Of a stretch of DNA of 64,000 bases, positions 8,595 through 17,764 are shown piece by piece. The position numbers were made by a program, and so were the translations under genes. This DNA is from an uncultured Prochlorococcus sp. Its GTDB lineage: Bacteria > Cyanobacteriota > Cyanobacteriia > PCC-6307 > Cyanobiaceae. The stretch covers positions 1 through 64,000 of the forward strand of contig CABZHQ010000002.1 in the NCBI GenBank assembly GCA_902525585.1, in the 5' to 3' direction. The notes beneath the pieces were generated by a model. That model ran no database searches, was not told the origin of the DNA, and saw only the letters and a list, made by a program, of their open reading frames with translations. How positions within the stretch are numbered: position 1 is the stretch's first letter; each line of letters opens with the position of its first letter.

Positions 8595-11030
8595 TTACAA
8601 TAATGTTTCAACCATTTGAGGGATTTTGTTAATTAATTCAGGTGATACTTTTCCTATACTTTCTGTACCAAGAGGATGATTGAAGAGTTTTCCATATTCT
8701 TTATTTTTAATGATTTCTCTATAATCCTCAGATTCATAACATGATAAAAATAAATCTTTAGCAGCGTCAAATTCCATCTCATCTATATCATTTTTAATTG
8801 AAAAATCATAAAAACTATCATCAAGATATTCATTTTTTGTTTTGATATGATCGATATGTCCAAATATATATAGGAGCAGTTCCTTCTTAGAAATTCTTCT
8901 GTCAACTCCAATAGATTCCTGTAATCTGTGTATACTATATTGATCATTTTTTGTTAAAAACTCTCTATCTAATAATTCTTCTGCTTTCTCAAAGTTCATC
9001 TTAGTAACGTTATCTCTAATAGCGGCATTATCCCTAACTTTCTCAGAGAATTTGGGATATAAATCCCTGTCTATTTTCATGACATTTTTTCCTAACTCAA
9101 TCTCAACTATTGATTCAATTGGATCTCTTTGATTGGTTTTAATCTCATCAATAACTCTTGTTTCTTTCCCATCTCCTCCACCGACTGTTGGAAGTGGCAA
9201 TATTTCATCATATTGATAATCTTGTTCAAAAAACTCATAATTGCCCATGAAGTCAAATAAAAAAAATGTATTTTTTTTTGTATTTAGCGAGTTACGACTA
9301 TCGTTTTTTACTTTGATGCACTCTTTGAAATCAAAGGTTCTTGTTCCTCTTCCTTTCATTTGAATAAAATCTGTTGGAGAAAAAATTGGTCTCATCAAGC
9401 ATATATTAAGTATATCTTCGCAATCGTAACCAGTAGTCATCATCCCAACAGTTACGCAAACCCTTGTTTTTGAAGATTTATAATTTTCATCAAACTTAGA
9501 GTTGCCGTTTAAACTATTTCTTAGATTACTAAAGTTAACTGTCATCTCCTGAGAATTAATGACAAAGGAGGTAACTTGCTCTGCAAAATCAGAATTATAA
9601 AGGTTTGGGAATTTTTTATGTGCCATTTCATTTAATATTTGAGTGACTCTAGATGCATGGTCTTGAGAAGCACAAAAAATTAATGTTTTTCCTATTTCCT
9701 CTGTGACAGGGTCTTTTTTTGCATGCTCCATAAATATCTTGCAAAACATTTTATTCGTGTCTGCTGAGAAAAATTTTTTTTCAAAATCAGATCTTTTGAA
9801 TATTGAATCAATATCATTTCCTTCACTATCTTGTGTTTGAAATATTAGACCCTTTTCTGAGAGCATTTGAGTCGTCAGTTCTGTGGTTGCCTTAATTACC
9901 CGAGGGTTAATAAGGTACCCCTCCTTAACTCCATCTTCAAGCGAATACCTATAAGTGGGAGTTCCTTCACTGCATCCAAATGTAGTGTAGGTGTCTTTTT
10001 GAAGTCTCTCTTCAAGTTGTTTTGGGTCAGTTGTAAGCAGGGAGTTAGTGTTTACAGATTTTAAAAAATTTCTAGGTGTGGCAGTAAGTCCCAACTTAAA
10101 TCCATTGAAATACTCAAAGACTCTTTTTTGTACTAATCCCAGAGATCTATGAGACTCATCTGAAATCACTAAATCAAAATCATTGTGCGTAAATATTTTT
10201 TCAAATTTATTTTTTCTTATAAATGATTGAATGGTTGAAACAACTATCTTTGCATTTCTCCAACTATCTTTATTTTCTTTCCAAATTAATGTTTTAAAAT
10301 CGTTCTTAAGCAATGATGAGAAAGAACTTTCCGTTTGCTCCTCTAATTCAACCCTGTCTACCAAAAATAATACTCTCTTTACATTAAATAGTCTAAAAAA
10401 CATTTTTATAATTGCTGCTGATGTAAGCGTTTTACCTGTTCCTGTCGCCATTTCGAGCAAAAATCTTGTTTGCCCCTCTTTTATGCTTTTTTTAACGGCA
10501 TGAAGTGCATCTAGTTGATAATCTCTAAGAAACTTAAGTTTATTTTTCGAAATAAAGTCTTCTCTTGTTGTTTCATCTATGAAGTCTACTTGTTCTGAAT
10601 AATTGCTCATAATAGATAGAGCAATATAATCTTTATCTATCTTCTCATTATTCGATATATCTGGTTTAAAAGAGTCTCTGCACTGGATTAATTTTTCTTG
10701 AGATGGGAATGTATCAATTGGTTGTGGGTTCCCATACCTAATATCCCATAGATAATGATTTACTCCATTAGATAAAATAACGAAAGGGCAATTTAATGTT
10801 TTGGCATATTTTTTTGCTTGTTTTTTTGCTGAGAGTGGATTTATTAATTCTTTCTTTGCTTCCAATGTGCATAAGTGATAATTGTTCTTATCAAGCATTA
10901 CATAGTCAGCAGATCCGGATTCGTTTGATAATTCTGTTATTACATTAGGTTTTTCTTGGTCCTCAAGAATCCAACCTGAATGCCTCAGCATGTCATTAAT
11001 TATTATTCTGGATTTCGATTCTTTTGCCAT
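8595..11030 (-). CDS. hsdR: Type I restriction endonuclease subunit R
   Basis: ORF 8595..11129; likely start is MAKESKSRI at 11030. PD-(D/E)xK-like 'SADYVMLDKNNYHLCTLEAKK', Walker A 'MATGTGKT', 'SDESHRS', 'QMKGRGTRT', EcoEI_R-type C-terminus. Confidence 0.9.
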   Translation of the reverse strand: MAKESKSRIIINDMLRHSGWILEDQEKPNVITELSNESGSADYVMLDKNNYHLCTLEAKKELINPLSAKKQAKKYAKTLNCPFVILSNGVNHYLWDIRYGNPQPIDTFPSQEKLIQCRDSFKPDISNNEKIDKDYIALSIMSNYSEQVDFIDETTREDFISKNKLKFLRDYQLDALHAVKKSIKEGQTRFLLEMATGTGKTLTSAAIIKMFFRLFNVKRVLFLVDRVELEEQTESSFSSLLKNDFKTLIWKENKDSWRNAKIVVSTIQSFIRKNKFEKIFTHNDFDLVISDESHRSLGLVQKRVFEYFNGFKLGLTATPRNFLKSVNTNSLLTTDPKQLEERLQKDTYTTFGCSEGTPTYRYSLEDGVKEGYLINPRVIKATTELTTQMLSEKGLIFQTQDSEGNDIDSIFKRSDFEKKFFSADTNKMFCKIFMEHAKKDPVTEEIGKTLIFCASQDHASRVTQILNEMAHKKFPNLYNSDFAEQVTSFVINSQEMTVNFSNLRNSLNGNSKFDENYKSSKTRVCVTVGMMTTGYDCEDILNICLMRPIFSPTDFIQMKGRGTRTFDFKECIKVKNDSRNSLNTKKNTFFLFDFMGNYEFFEQDYQYDEILPLPTVGGGDGKETRVIDEIKTNQRDPIESIVEIELGKNVMKIDRDLYPKFSEKVRDNAAIRDNVTKMNFEKAEELLDREFLTKNDQYSIHRLQESIGVDRRISKKELLLYIFGHIDHIKTKNEYLDDSFYDFSIKNDIDEMEFDAAKDLFLSCYESEDYREIIKNKEYGKLFNHPLGTESIGKVSPELINKIPQMVETLL

Positions 11031-11508
11031 AAAATAAATTCTGCCATAACTTTTTATAAATTTCCTAATAAGTGCACATAAGAGACCACAAAAAGTCATA
11101 TCAAATCCAAAAACTTCGGTTAACTTCAAAAATGGGTGAAATTTTTTGGGTTATTTTTACTAGGATTAATTTCTAGTAATTTTTAAAACCCCCAATTCAA
11201 AAAATTAGGGTGTTTTTTAATGACTAAAATTTTTAGAGTGTTACTCAGTACGTATCAATTAAATTACTTCACTCTTTAGAATTGCCTTTATTGCTTGATT
11301 TAGGTGTAGGAGAGATTTTACTTAATCAGTGGAAACAAGGATACACTTTATTAAGTAAGACCAAAAAAAATACCCTTAGAAATAGGGGTCTTTTTTTATA
11401 TTTTTAAAGTTTTTTGTGTTTGTGTTTTGTTTGTTTTTTTTATAATATTGGTTCAGGAAACCTCGTCAGATTAGTTCTGGACTGGTCACTCTAACCTGAT
11501 GCGACTGA

Positions 11509-11520
11509 CACCCCCTCCGT
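11509..11520. repeat. Candidate att core 3 (CACCCCCTCCGT)
   Basis: 12-bp exact match to the tRNA-Ser 3' terminus, same orientation; likely distal boundary of the island. Confidence 0.65.
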
Positions 11521-11592
11521 TTAAATAGAAAGAACCGAATAATATAAACGCCCTTTTGAAACGTACTTGTTAGTATAATTTTTATTTAGATT

Positions 11593-11793
11593 ATGAGTAA
11601 AGGATTTGCCACAGATAATTTAATAACCAAAAAGTCGAAAAAAAAAGTTATTTCAAATGAACCGCAAGGCAGATTAATATCTTGGTCTCCTTGGCCACCT
11701 GCTAATTTTCAAACACGATATCCTGCTTTCCCTTTTGTTCTTACAATATTGATTATAGTAATAGGGCAATGGTATCTTTCTCTACTCAGGTGA
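11593..11793 (+). CDS. Conserved small single-TM protein
   Basis: 66 aa, C-terminal hydrophobic helix. Confidence 0.5.
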   Translation: MSKGFATDNLITKKSKKKVISNEPQGRLISWSPWPPANFQTRYPAFPFVLTILIIVIGQWYLSLLR

Positions 11794-11847
11794 CCCGAAA
11801 CTGATTTTTTTATTTAAATTAGGATGAATTAAGTTTGAGAATTTATT

Positions 11848-12432
11848 TTGTTTTTTTTAATTTTATTATTTGCCCACTTTCAAGCGGCAATCATCCCAAT
11901 ATTTTTAGGTATTAGATCGATCAATAAATTCAAACATATAAGTAAGAACAAATTGATACCTTTCGGCTTTGTTTTTTTAGGATTGGCATCGATTTCTGAA
12001 ATGATAGATCATACTCAAACCTCTTGGATTTATGTAGATCACTCCTCTTTATTTAATTGGTTATTTTATTCTTTCCTATCTTTAGGTCTAACATGTTTAT
12101 CAATATCAGTTATAAAAAATAAGTTTATTCAAAAAATTAATTTTTGCATTTCTTTATGTTCAATAATCTCATATTTTTTATTTGATAAAACTATTGCTCT
12201 CCTTTTTCAAGTAATAATAAGTATCCTGCTAATTATAAATTGGCAAAGAGTTTTTAAAGATTGGCTTTTTATTCTTTACCCAATATTTGGTATTTTTTTT
12301 ACGACTTTCTTTGGCTCAAGGCTCTCAATTAGTGGCGATCAATTTTGGCATGTTTTAATAGGCCCATCTGGAACAATTAGCGTTCTTACCTTTTATTTAG
12401 TATTAAAGAGATCGCACAAAAAATTTACTTAA
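11848..12432 (+). CDS. Hypothetical multi-pass membrane protein
   Basis: 194 aa with several hydrophobic segments; start codon uncertain. Confidence 0.55.
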   Translation: MFFLILLFAHFQAAIIPIFLGIRSINKFKHISKNKLIPFGFVFLGLASISEMIDHTQTSWIYVDHSSLFNWLFYSFLSLGLTCLSISVIKNKFIQKINFCISLCSIISYFLFDKTIALLFQVIISILLIINWQRVFKDWLFILYPIFGIFFTTFFGSRLSISGDQFWHVLIGPSGTISVLTFYLVLKRSHKKFT

Positions 12433-12439
12433 GATTCTT

Positions 12440-12769
12440 ATGAAAATATTTGTATTTGTAAGTTTTATGCTGTGCCTAGTTACAATAATATCTCCAGTTG
12501 AAATCTTTGCTGATACAGCACTTGATGTTTACATGAATGATTTTTATTCTAAATCGAATGAAGCTAGCCAGATTCTTAAAGAAATCGAAAATAGTTTAAA
12601 AGAGGGATCAAGAAAAAAAGTATGCTCTAGGCAAAGAGAGGCAGCAAGATTAGGTCTTCTAGCTAATAAATCATTAATTAAAGCCTTTGAAATAGAAGGA
12701 GCAAATCCGCCAATGCAAGCGATAAAGGCAAGTCAACAAAGATGGGAATCTATTCTGAATGAGTGCTGA
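12440..12769 (+). CDS. Small secreted hypothetical protein
   Basis: N-terminal signal-peptide-like segment; 109 aa. Confidence 0.55.
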   Translation: MKIFVFVSFMLCLVTIISPVEIFADTALDVYMNDFYSKSNEASQILKEIENSLKEGSRKKVCSRQREAARLGLLANKSLIKAFEIEGANPPMQAIKASQQRWESILNEC

Positions 12770-12796
12770 AGAAAATCAGTAAATCCATAAATCTTT

Positions 12797-13231
12797 TTAA
12801 ATTTGCATTCTTACAGATTTACTAATTAAGGGAATTTCAGGTTCAACTCCATAAATACATTGAGAAATCGAATAAATAAAAATACATAGTATAAATATAA
12901 AAATTATTGAGCCTAATTCAACTATGGGAAATATTCTCAAGAGATATGAAATTATTATTAAAGCAATATCAATTAATAAAGCTTGGCATGCGTTATATCT
13001 AACGAAATAGGGAACATTTGGATTTCTTACTAATCCAGCAAACAAAATTATAAATAATAAAAAACTACCAAAAGGCAAAGATTTTTCAATTATTGCTATA
13101 GGAAAAGTTAGTAATAATAGTATTTTTAAAAAAGAATATTTATAGAACAAAAAATATCCAAAAGGTATTGATGCCTTTAATGGCAAAGTATACAAAAATA
13201 CTGATGAGAGTCTTTGGAATATCTGATTCAA
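12797..13231 (-). CDS. Tic20 family membrane protein
   Basis: 'RLSSVFLYTLPLKASIPFG...PYFVRYNACQALLIDI' typical of cyanobacterial Tic20-like proteins. Confidence 0.75.
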   Translation of the reverse strand: MNQIFQRLSSVFLYTLPLKASIPFGYFLFYKYSFLKILLLLTFPIAIIEKSLPFGSFLLFIILFAGLVRNPNVPYFVRYNACQALLIDIALIIISYLLRIFPIVELGSIIFIFILCIFIYSISQCIYGVEPEIPLISKSVRMQI

Positions 13232-13364
13232 TATATTATTGAAATTTCGTATTTATATTTTAGCCTAATTTTTCGAACATAATAAAAAGACATACTTTTA
13301 AAAAAATAAACTTTGGCAGATGGTTATTAAATATTAGATAATTGATTCAGGTTCATAATTCAAA

Positions 13365-13754
13365 ATGCGTATCCTACATACAATGTTGAGGGTTGGAGAT
13401 TTAGATAAATCCATTGATTTCTACGTCAATAGATTAGGAATGAATTTATTACGAAAAAAGGATTACCCTCATGGAAAATTCACTTTGGCATTTGTTGGTT
13501 ATGGCTCAGAAAAAGAAAACTCAGTAATTGAATTAACTTATAACTGGGACAAAAAGTCTGAAGACTATGAGCTTGGAGATAAATATGGTCATATAGCTAT
13601 TGGAGTAAAAGATATTCATCTAATTTGCCAAGGATTAGAAAAAAATGGTTGTAAAATAACAACCAAACCTAAAACGATGAAAAACAGTACTACTGTATTG
13701 GCTTTTGTTGAGGATCCTGATGGTTATAAAATTGAACTTATTGAAAGAGATTAA
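13365..13754 (+). CDS. gloA: Lactoylglutathione lyase (glyoxalase I)
   Basis: '[35 protein letters not shown]...[14 protein letters not shown]'. Confidence 0.92.
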   Translation: MRILHTMLRVGDLDKSIDFYVNRLGMNLLRKKDYPHGKFTLAFVGYGSEKENSVIELTYNWDKKSEDYELGDKYGHIAIGVKDIHLICQGLEKNGCKITTKPKTMKNSTTVLAFVEDPDGYKIELIERD

Positions 13755-13928
13755 AAGCTCAGAAGTTTTTAATTAAATAAACAAATAACTAAAATTTAAA
13801 AAGATTGAATTATCAAATATATCGTTTTTAATTAGCAAAAAAAACACTTCTAAGATCACTTTGGATGGATTCTGCAGTTTCAATTATTGTAAAAGATTAT
13901 TTCTAAGACGAGGAATTATTAAAAATAA

Positions 13929-13958
13929 AATTAATACATTAAACAATCTGTATTAATT
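13929..13958. promoter_or_regulatory. Inverted repeat AATTAATAC-(12)-GTATTAATT upstream of 14022 gene
   Basis: 9-bp perfect arms; further AT-rich palindromic sequence follows. Confidence 0.4.
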
Positions 13959-14021
13959 CTATTTAGAATACATAGACAATCTATATAGATTTATATATCA
14001 TAGAATTATCTTATAAAGCTT

Positions 14022-14519
14022 ATGCCTAGTAACTGGTCAAAAATAAGAGATGAATGGCTTGATAGAACCGCGGTTGCGAAAGATGATGCTAAATGGGCAT
14101 TAGAAGCTTTAATTAATTCTGAAGAAGAGTTATTTGAAATAGAACAAAAAATAAAGAATAAAGAGGACGCTATAAGCCAAGTAAAATTTTTGAAGAAAAA
14201 GGTTAAAGAAACTATATCCTCTAAAGAAATTAGTCTCGATGATATTGCATTAAATACTTCAAATTCAAACAAAGTACAGATCTCAGTTCCATCAAATCTT
14301 ACTTATCTTTTGAAAGTTTGGGCCGCAGCAGAAGGAAGAGATCTATCAAGTGTTGCTTTTCAATGTTTAGAAACTGGTATAAGGGAAATGAAAAGCAAAG
14401 GTTCAATACCTTCAGTAGCAGTAAATAGATATGACTCGGCCTGTCATAAGAGGATTGCACTAGCAGAAGTAAACAATCTATTGGAGAAATATGAATTAGC
14501 TCAGGATGAAATCAAATAA
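14022..14519 (+). CDS. Hypothetical protein with RHH-like segment
   Basis: 'VQISVPSNLTYLLKVWAAAEGRDLSSVAFQCLETGIREM' resembles a ribbon-helix-helix fold. Confidence 0.55.
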   Translation: MPSNWSKIRDEWLDRTAVAKDDAKWALEALINSEEELFEIEQKIKNKEDAISQVKFLKKKVKETISSKEISLDDIALNTSNSNKVQISVPSNLTYLLKVWAAAEGRDLSSVAFQCLETGIREMKSKGSIPSVAVNRYDSACHKRIALAEVNNLLEKYELAQDEIK

Positions 14520-14521
14520 TT

Positions 14522-14914
14522 ATGAAAAACAGAAAAATTATTAAAGGATACAAAACATTAATATCATCAAGATTTAATGTAGATAATTCTGAAGATAAAT
14601 TCAAAGATGGAATAATTTATACTCTTTATTCTGATGAATTTAATTCACTTAAAGTTGGTTTTGCTGAAAATGATAAGGTTCTAGAAAAAAAATTATCAAG
14701 TGAAGCATTGATATTATTGGATATGAAAAAAGGCAAAAAGAAAGATCTATATTTATTAGTAACCACTCTAAAAGAACTTGGCATCAAATATTCAGACAAT
14801 TTTTATTTCAAATACTCAGGTTCTTTAATGAAACATTTATCTACTTTGGGTTGGCCTGTTGGAAGATCACTTTATAAACAACGAAAGATTAAAAAAGAAC
14901 TTGTATGTGCATAA
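14522..14914 (+). CDS. GIY-YIG/T5orf172-like small protein
   Basis: 'GIIYTLYSDEFNSLKVGFAEND' resembles the GIY-YIG-type start; start 2 bp after preceding stop. Confidence 0.45.
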   Translation: MKNRKIIKGYKTLISSRFNVDNSEDKFKDGIIYTLYSDEFNSLKVGFAENDKVLEKKLSSEALILLDMKKGKKKDLYLLVTTLKELGIKYSDNFYFKYSGSLMKHLSTLGWPVGRSLYKQRKIKKELVCA

Positions 14915-14916
14915 AT

Positions 14917-15390
14917 TTAAATGTAATCGCACTCTAAAGTTTCTCTGGTTTCTCTATTTGTAATTGGATTAGTTCCAGTAGCACTTTCACAAAATTTCCT
15001 AATAATATCTTTTGGCAAAAAAACATTTGTGAAGTCTGCGCCTTGTATTTTTACATTTTCAAACTGTGTACTATAAGCAAATGAATCCTCTAAGTTAGTA
15101 TTTGATAAATCTGTTCCATCTAAAATAGCCGAGTCTAAAGTTACTTCTCTTAAATTGGAGTTACTTAAATTAGTATCTTTCAATTTTGCTCCATAAAGAG
15201 TAGCATTTTGGAGCTCACAATCTGATAAATTTGCATCTTGTAAATCAGTCAAATAGAAAGTTGCTCCTTTTAAATCAGATCCAGAAAAATCAGCTCCAAT
15301 TAAGGATTGTTTACCATAATCCAATGCAGCGAAGCTTCTAGAAGGGAGAGTTAAAACAATCATTAAAACAGTTAAAATTATAAATCTCAT
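14917..15390 (-). CDS. Secreted pentapeptide-repeat protein
   Basis: Signal peptide; 'ADFSGSDLKGATFYLTDLQDANLSDCELQNATLYGAKLKDTNLSNSNL' A(D/N)LxX repeats. Confidence 0.9.
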   Translation of the reverse strand: MRFIILTVLMIVLTLPSRSFAALDYGKQSLIGADFSGSDLKGATFYLTDLQDANLSDCELQNATLYGAKLKDTNLSNSNLREVTLDSAILDGTDLSNTNLEDSFAYSTQFENVKIQGADFTNVFLPKDIIRKFCESATGTNPITNRETRETLECDYI

Positions 15391-15496
15391 TTTTTGAGTA
15401 GTATTTCAATAAATTCTAACTTCTTAAGCTGAAATCTAAAAATTAATTATTTACTGAATGCTATATTTATTGAAATAACAAATCACGAACTAGGTT

Positions 15497-17137
15497 TTGG
15501 ATATAAGTCCTTATGATGCAATTGTTGTTGGTTCTGGAGCTACAGGAGGAATAGCAGCACTTACATTGGCAGAACAAGGAATCAAAGTTTTAGTAATAGA
15601 AGCAGGGCCTCAAGTTAAAAGGCATGAAGCTAGTAATCATGAGCCAAAAAGTACATTCAAAAGATTATCAGGAGTTTTAACAAAAAAACATGCAAATCAA
15701 TGCCAACATCCTGGTTATTGGAAAAATAATCCTGACTTATATTCAAATGAATTGAAGCATCCTTATGACTTCCCCAAAAAAAAGCCATTTCTTTGGACCC
15801 AAGGTAAACAATATGGGGGGAGATCATTAACTTGGGGAGGCATAACATTAAGACTTTCCTCAGAAGACTTTCATCCCGCTAAAAAAGACGGATTCGGACC
15901 AAACTGGCCTATTTCATACGAAGAACTATCCCCTTACTATGATTTCATTGAAAATTTCTGCGGCATCTACGGACGAAAAGATGACATTAAAGAAGTCCCA
16001 AACGGTAAATATATTGGAGAAATACCTCTTACAGAAAACGAAAATGTTTTTGGCAGCAAAGTAAAATCAAAATTAAACTATCCATTTATCCAATCAAGAG
16101 GATTTGACCGTAATTCATCAGTAAAAGAAAAAAAATGGCCAAAGTCCTCTAGCTTAGGAAGCTCTTTAAAAAAAGCTTTAGATACTGGAAATGTACAAAT
16201 AATCTCTAATTACCTAGTGGAGTCTTTTGAGATTAACAAGGCAACAGAGCTTGCCTCAAAACTAACGATCGTAAACCTAGAAAATGGACAAAAAGAAGTA
16301 TTGAATTGTGATTTAATTCTTCTCTGCGCATCAACAATTTCAACACTCAGAATACTACTGAACTCAGAATATAAAACAAATTCCTCAGGGTTTAAAGATA
16401 ATTCTGGAAAATTAGGCAAATACCTCATGGATCACATATCTATCTGTAGATTTTTTTCAGTCCCAAAAACAAAAAACTCAGATAAACCATTAGATAATCC
16501 TCCCGATCTTTCTGGAGCAGGCAGCTTCTTTATTCCATTTGGTTCAAATTTACCAGAAATTGACGACATAAATTTCCATAGAGGTTATGGAATCTGGGGG
16601 GCAATTGATCGATTAGGGATTCCTAAATTTTTGCAAAAAGACACAAACACATCCATTGGCTTTCTTATCGCCCATGGCGAAGTCCTTCCTAGAGAGAAAA
16701 ACTCAGTTTCTCTCTCACGAAAAACAGATAAATGGGGTATCCCAATTCCCTACATTGAATTCGAATGGAGCAAAAATGAGTTAAATATGGCTAAACATAT
16801 GGAAAACACAATCCGTAGATCCATCACAGCTGCTAATGGAGAAATAAAAAATATTAATGAACTAATGAATATCCCATTTGGGAGTCTATTTACAAAAAAT
16901 TTGATCGCACTTTCAGATAGTCCTCCTCCTCCTGGATATTACATTCATGAAGTAGGTGGGGCACCAATGGGGGTAGATGAAGAAAATAGCGTAGTTGATA
17001 AATTTAATAGATTATGGAGATGCAAGAATGTACTTGTATTAGATGGAGCGTGCTGGCCCACATCATCTTGGCAAAGCCCTACACTTACAATGATGGCCTT
17101 GAGTAGAAGAGCCTGTTTAAATATTAAAAAGACTTAG
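15497..17137 (+). CDS. GMC family oxidoreductase
   Basis: 'DAIVVGSGATGGIAALTLAEQGIKVLVIEAGP' FAD motif, 'GGRSLTWGGITLR', C-terminal 'WQSPTLTMMALSRRA'. Confidence 0.9.
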   Translation: MDISPYDAIVVGSGATGGIAALTLAEQGIKVLVIEAGPQVKRHEASNHEPKSTFKRLSGVLTKKHANQCQHPGYWKNNPDLYSNELKHPYDFPKKKPFLWTQGKQYGGRSLTWGGITLRLSSEDFHPAKKDGFGPNWPISYEELSPYYDFIENFCGIYGRKDDIKEVPNGKYIGEIPLTENENVFGSKVKSKLNYPFIQSRGFDRNSSVKEKKWPKSSSLGSSLKKALDTGNVQIISNYLVESFEINKATELASKLTIVNLENGQKEVLNCDLILLCASTISTLRILLNSEYKTNSSGFKDNSGKLGKYLMDHISICRFFSVPKTKNSDKPLDNPPDLSGAGSFFIPFGSNLPEIDDINFHRGYGIWGAIDRLGIPKFLQKDTNTSIGFLIAHGEVLPREKNSVSLSRKTDKWGIPIPYIEFEWSKNELNMAKHMENTIRRSITAANGEIKNINELMNIPFGSLFTKNLIALSDSPPPPGYYIHEVGGAPMGVDEENSVVDKFNRLWRCKNVLVLDGACWPTSSWQSPTLTMMALSRRACLNIKKT

Positions 17138-17435
17138 ATGGTGTAAATAATTGATTTAAATAAATTTCTGAGACAGAATTATCTGTACATCCGTTTTGAA
17201 CGAGAAAAGTAGCTAATGCTGAATTTATAAGCTTATATTGATCCCAAGTTGGGTTACTTAATACGAAATCTTTCATAGTGTTATAAAGAGTTTCTGAAAG
17301 CTCTGTTTCTAAAGAGACTTTATTTGGAGAGCACTCGACAAGTTTCTTATCAGTTAAATTTGACTGGCTGATTTGATCCATAGATTTATATGTTTTTTGC
17401 ATAACTATGATGATATTTTTTTCAAAAAAAATCAA
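17124..17435 (-). CDS. Conserved hypothetical protein
   Basis: 103-aa ORF, convergent with the GMC gene (14-bp overlap). Confidence 0.5.
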   Translation of the reverse strand: MIFFEKNIIIVMQKTYKSMDQISQSNLTDKKLVECSPNKVSLETELSETLYNTMKDFVLSNPTWDQYKLINSALATFLVQNGCTDNSVSEIYLNQLFTPSKSF

Positions 17436-17603
17436 AAAAAATCTACATTTAAACTTTTCAATTTATCAAATGAGACTCATGTTATAAGTTAGTTTTTAAA
17501 AAACTCACTTTTTAAAAAAGGTAATTGAATAAATCTTAAAGAAAAGTCAACAATAATGTTGATGTCCTGTTTTTTTTGAAAAATACTGGCATTTCTAATT
17601 CAA

Positions 17604-17645
17604 TGTGGATTTGGACGTGGAAAACAACCTTTAAATTGTGGAAAA
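17604..17645. promoter_or_regulatory. Cluster of three DnaA-box-like sites
   Basis: TGTGGATTT (17604), CGTGGAAAA (17616), TGTGGAAAA (17637; reverse complement is TTTTCCACA, the cyanobacterial DnaA box form). Confidence 0.35.
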
Positions 17646-17764
17646 TCTAGTCCAAAATACTTTCAAGAATTTACATTAAGAATACTTATATATACTGAGT
17701 CTATTAAGACTAAGTCGAGAAAGAGACAGGTGATTAATTGATTTTCAACGGATTTTCTTAAGAT

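Noticed and set aside
9867-10503. Small plus-strand ORFs inside hsdR
   Set aside because: Antisense to an intact helicase domain; no supporting motifs.
17440-17760. Chromosomal replication origin
   Set aside because: Only three DnaA-like boxes, no dnaA/dnaN nearby and no skew data; kept only as a low-interest regulatory observation.
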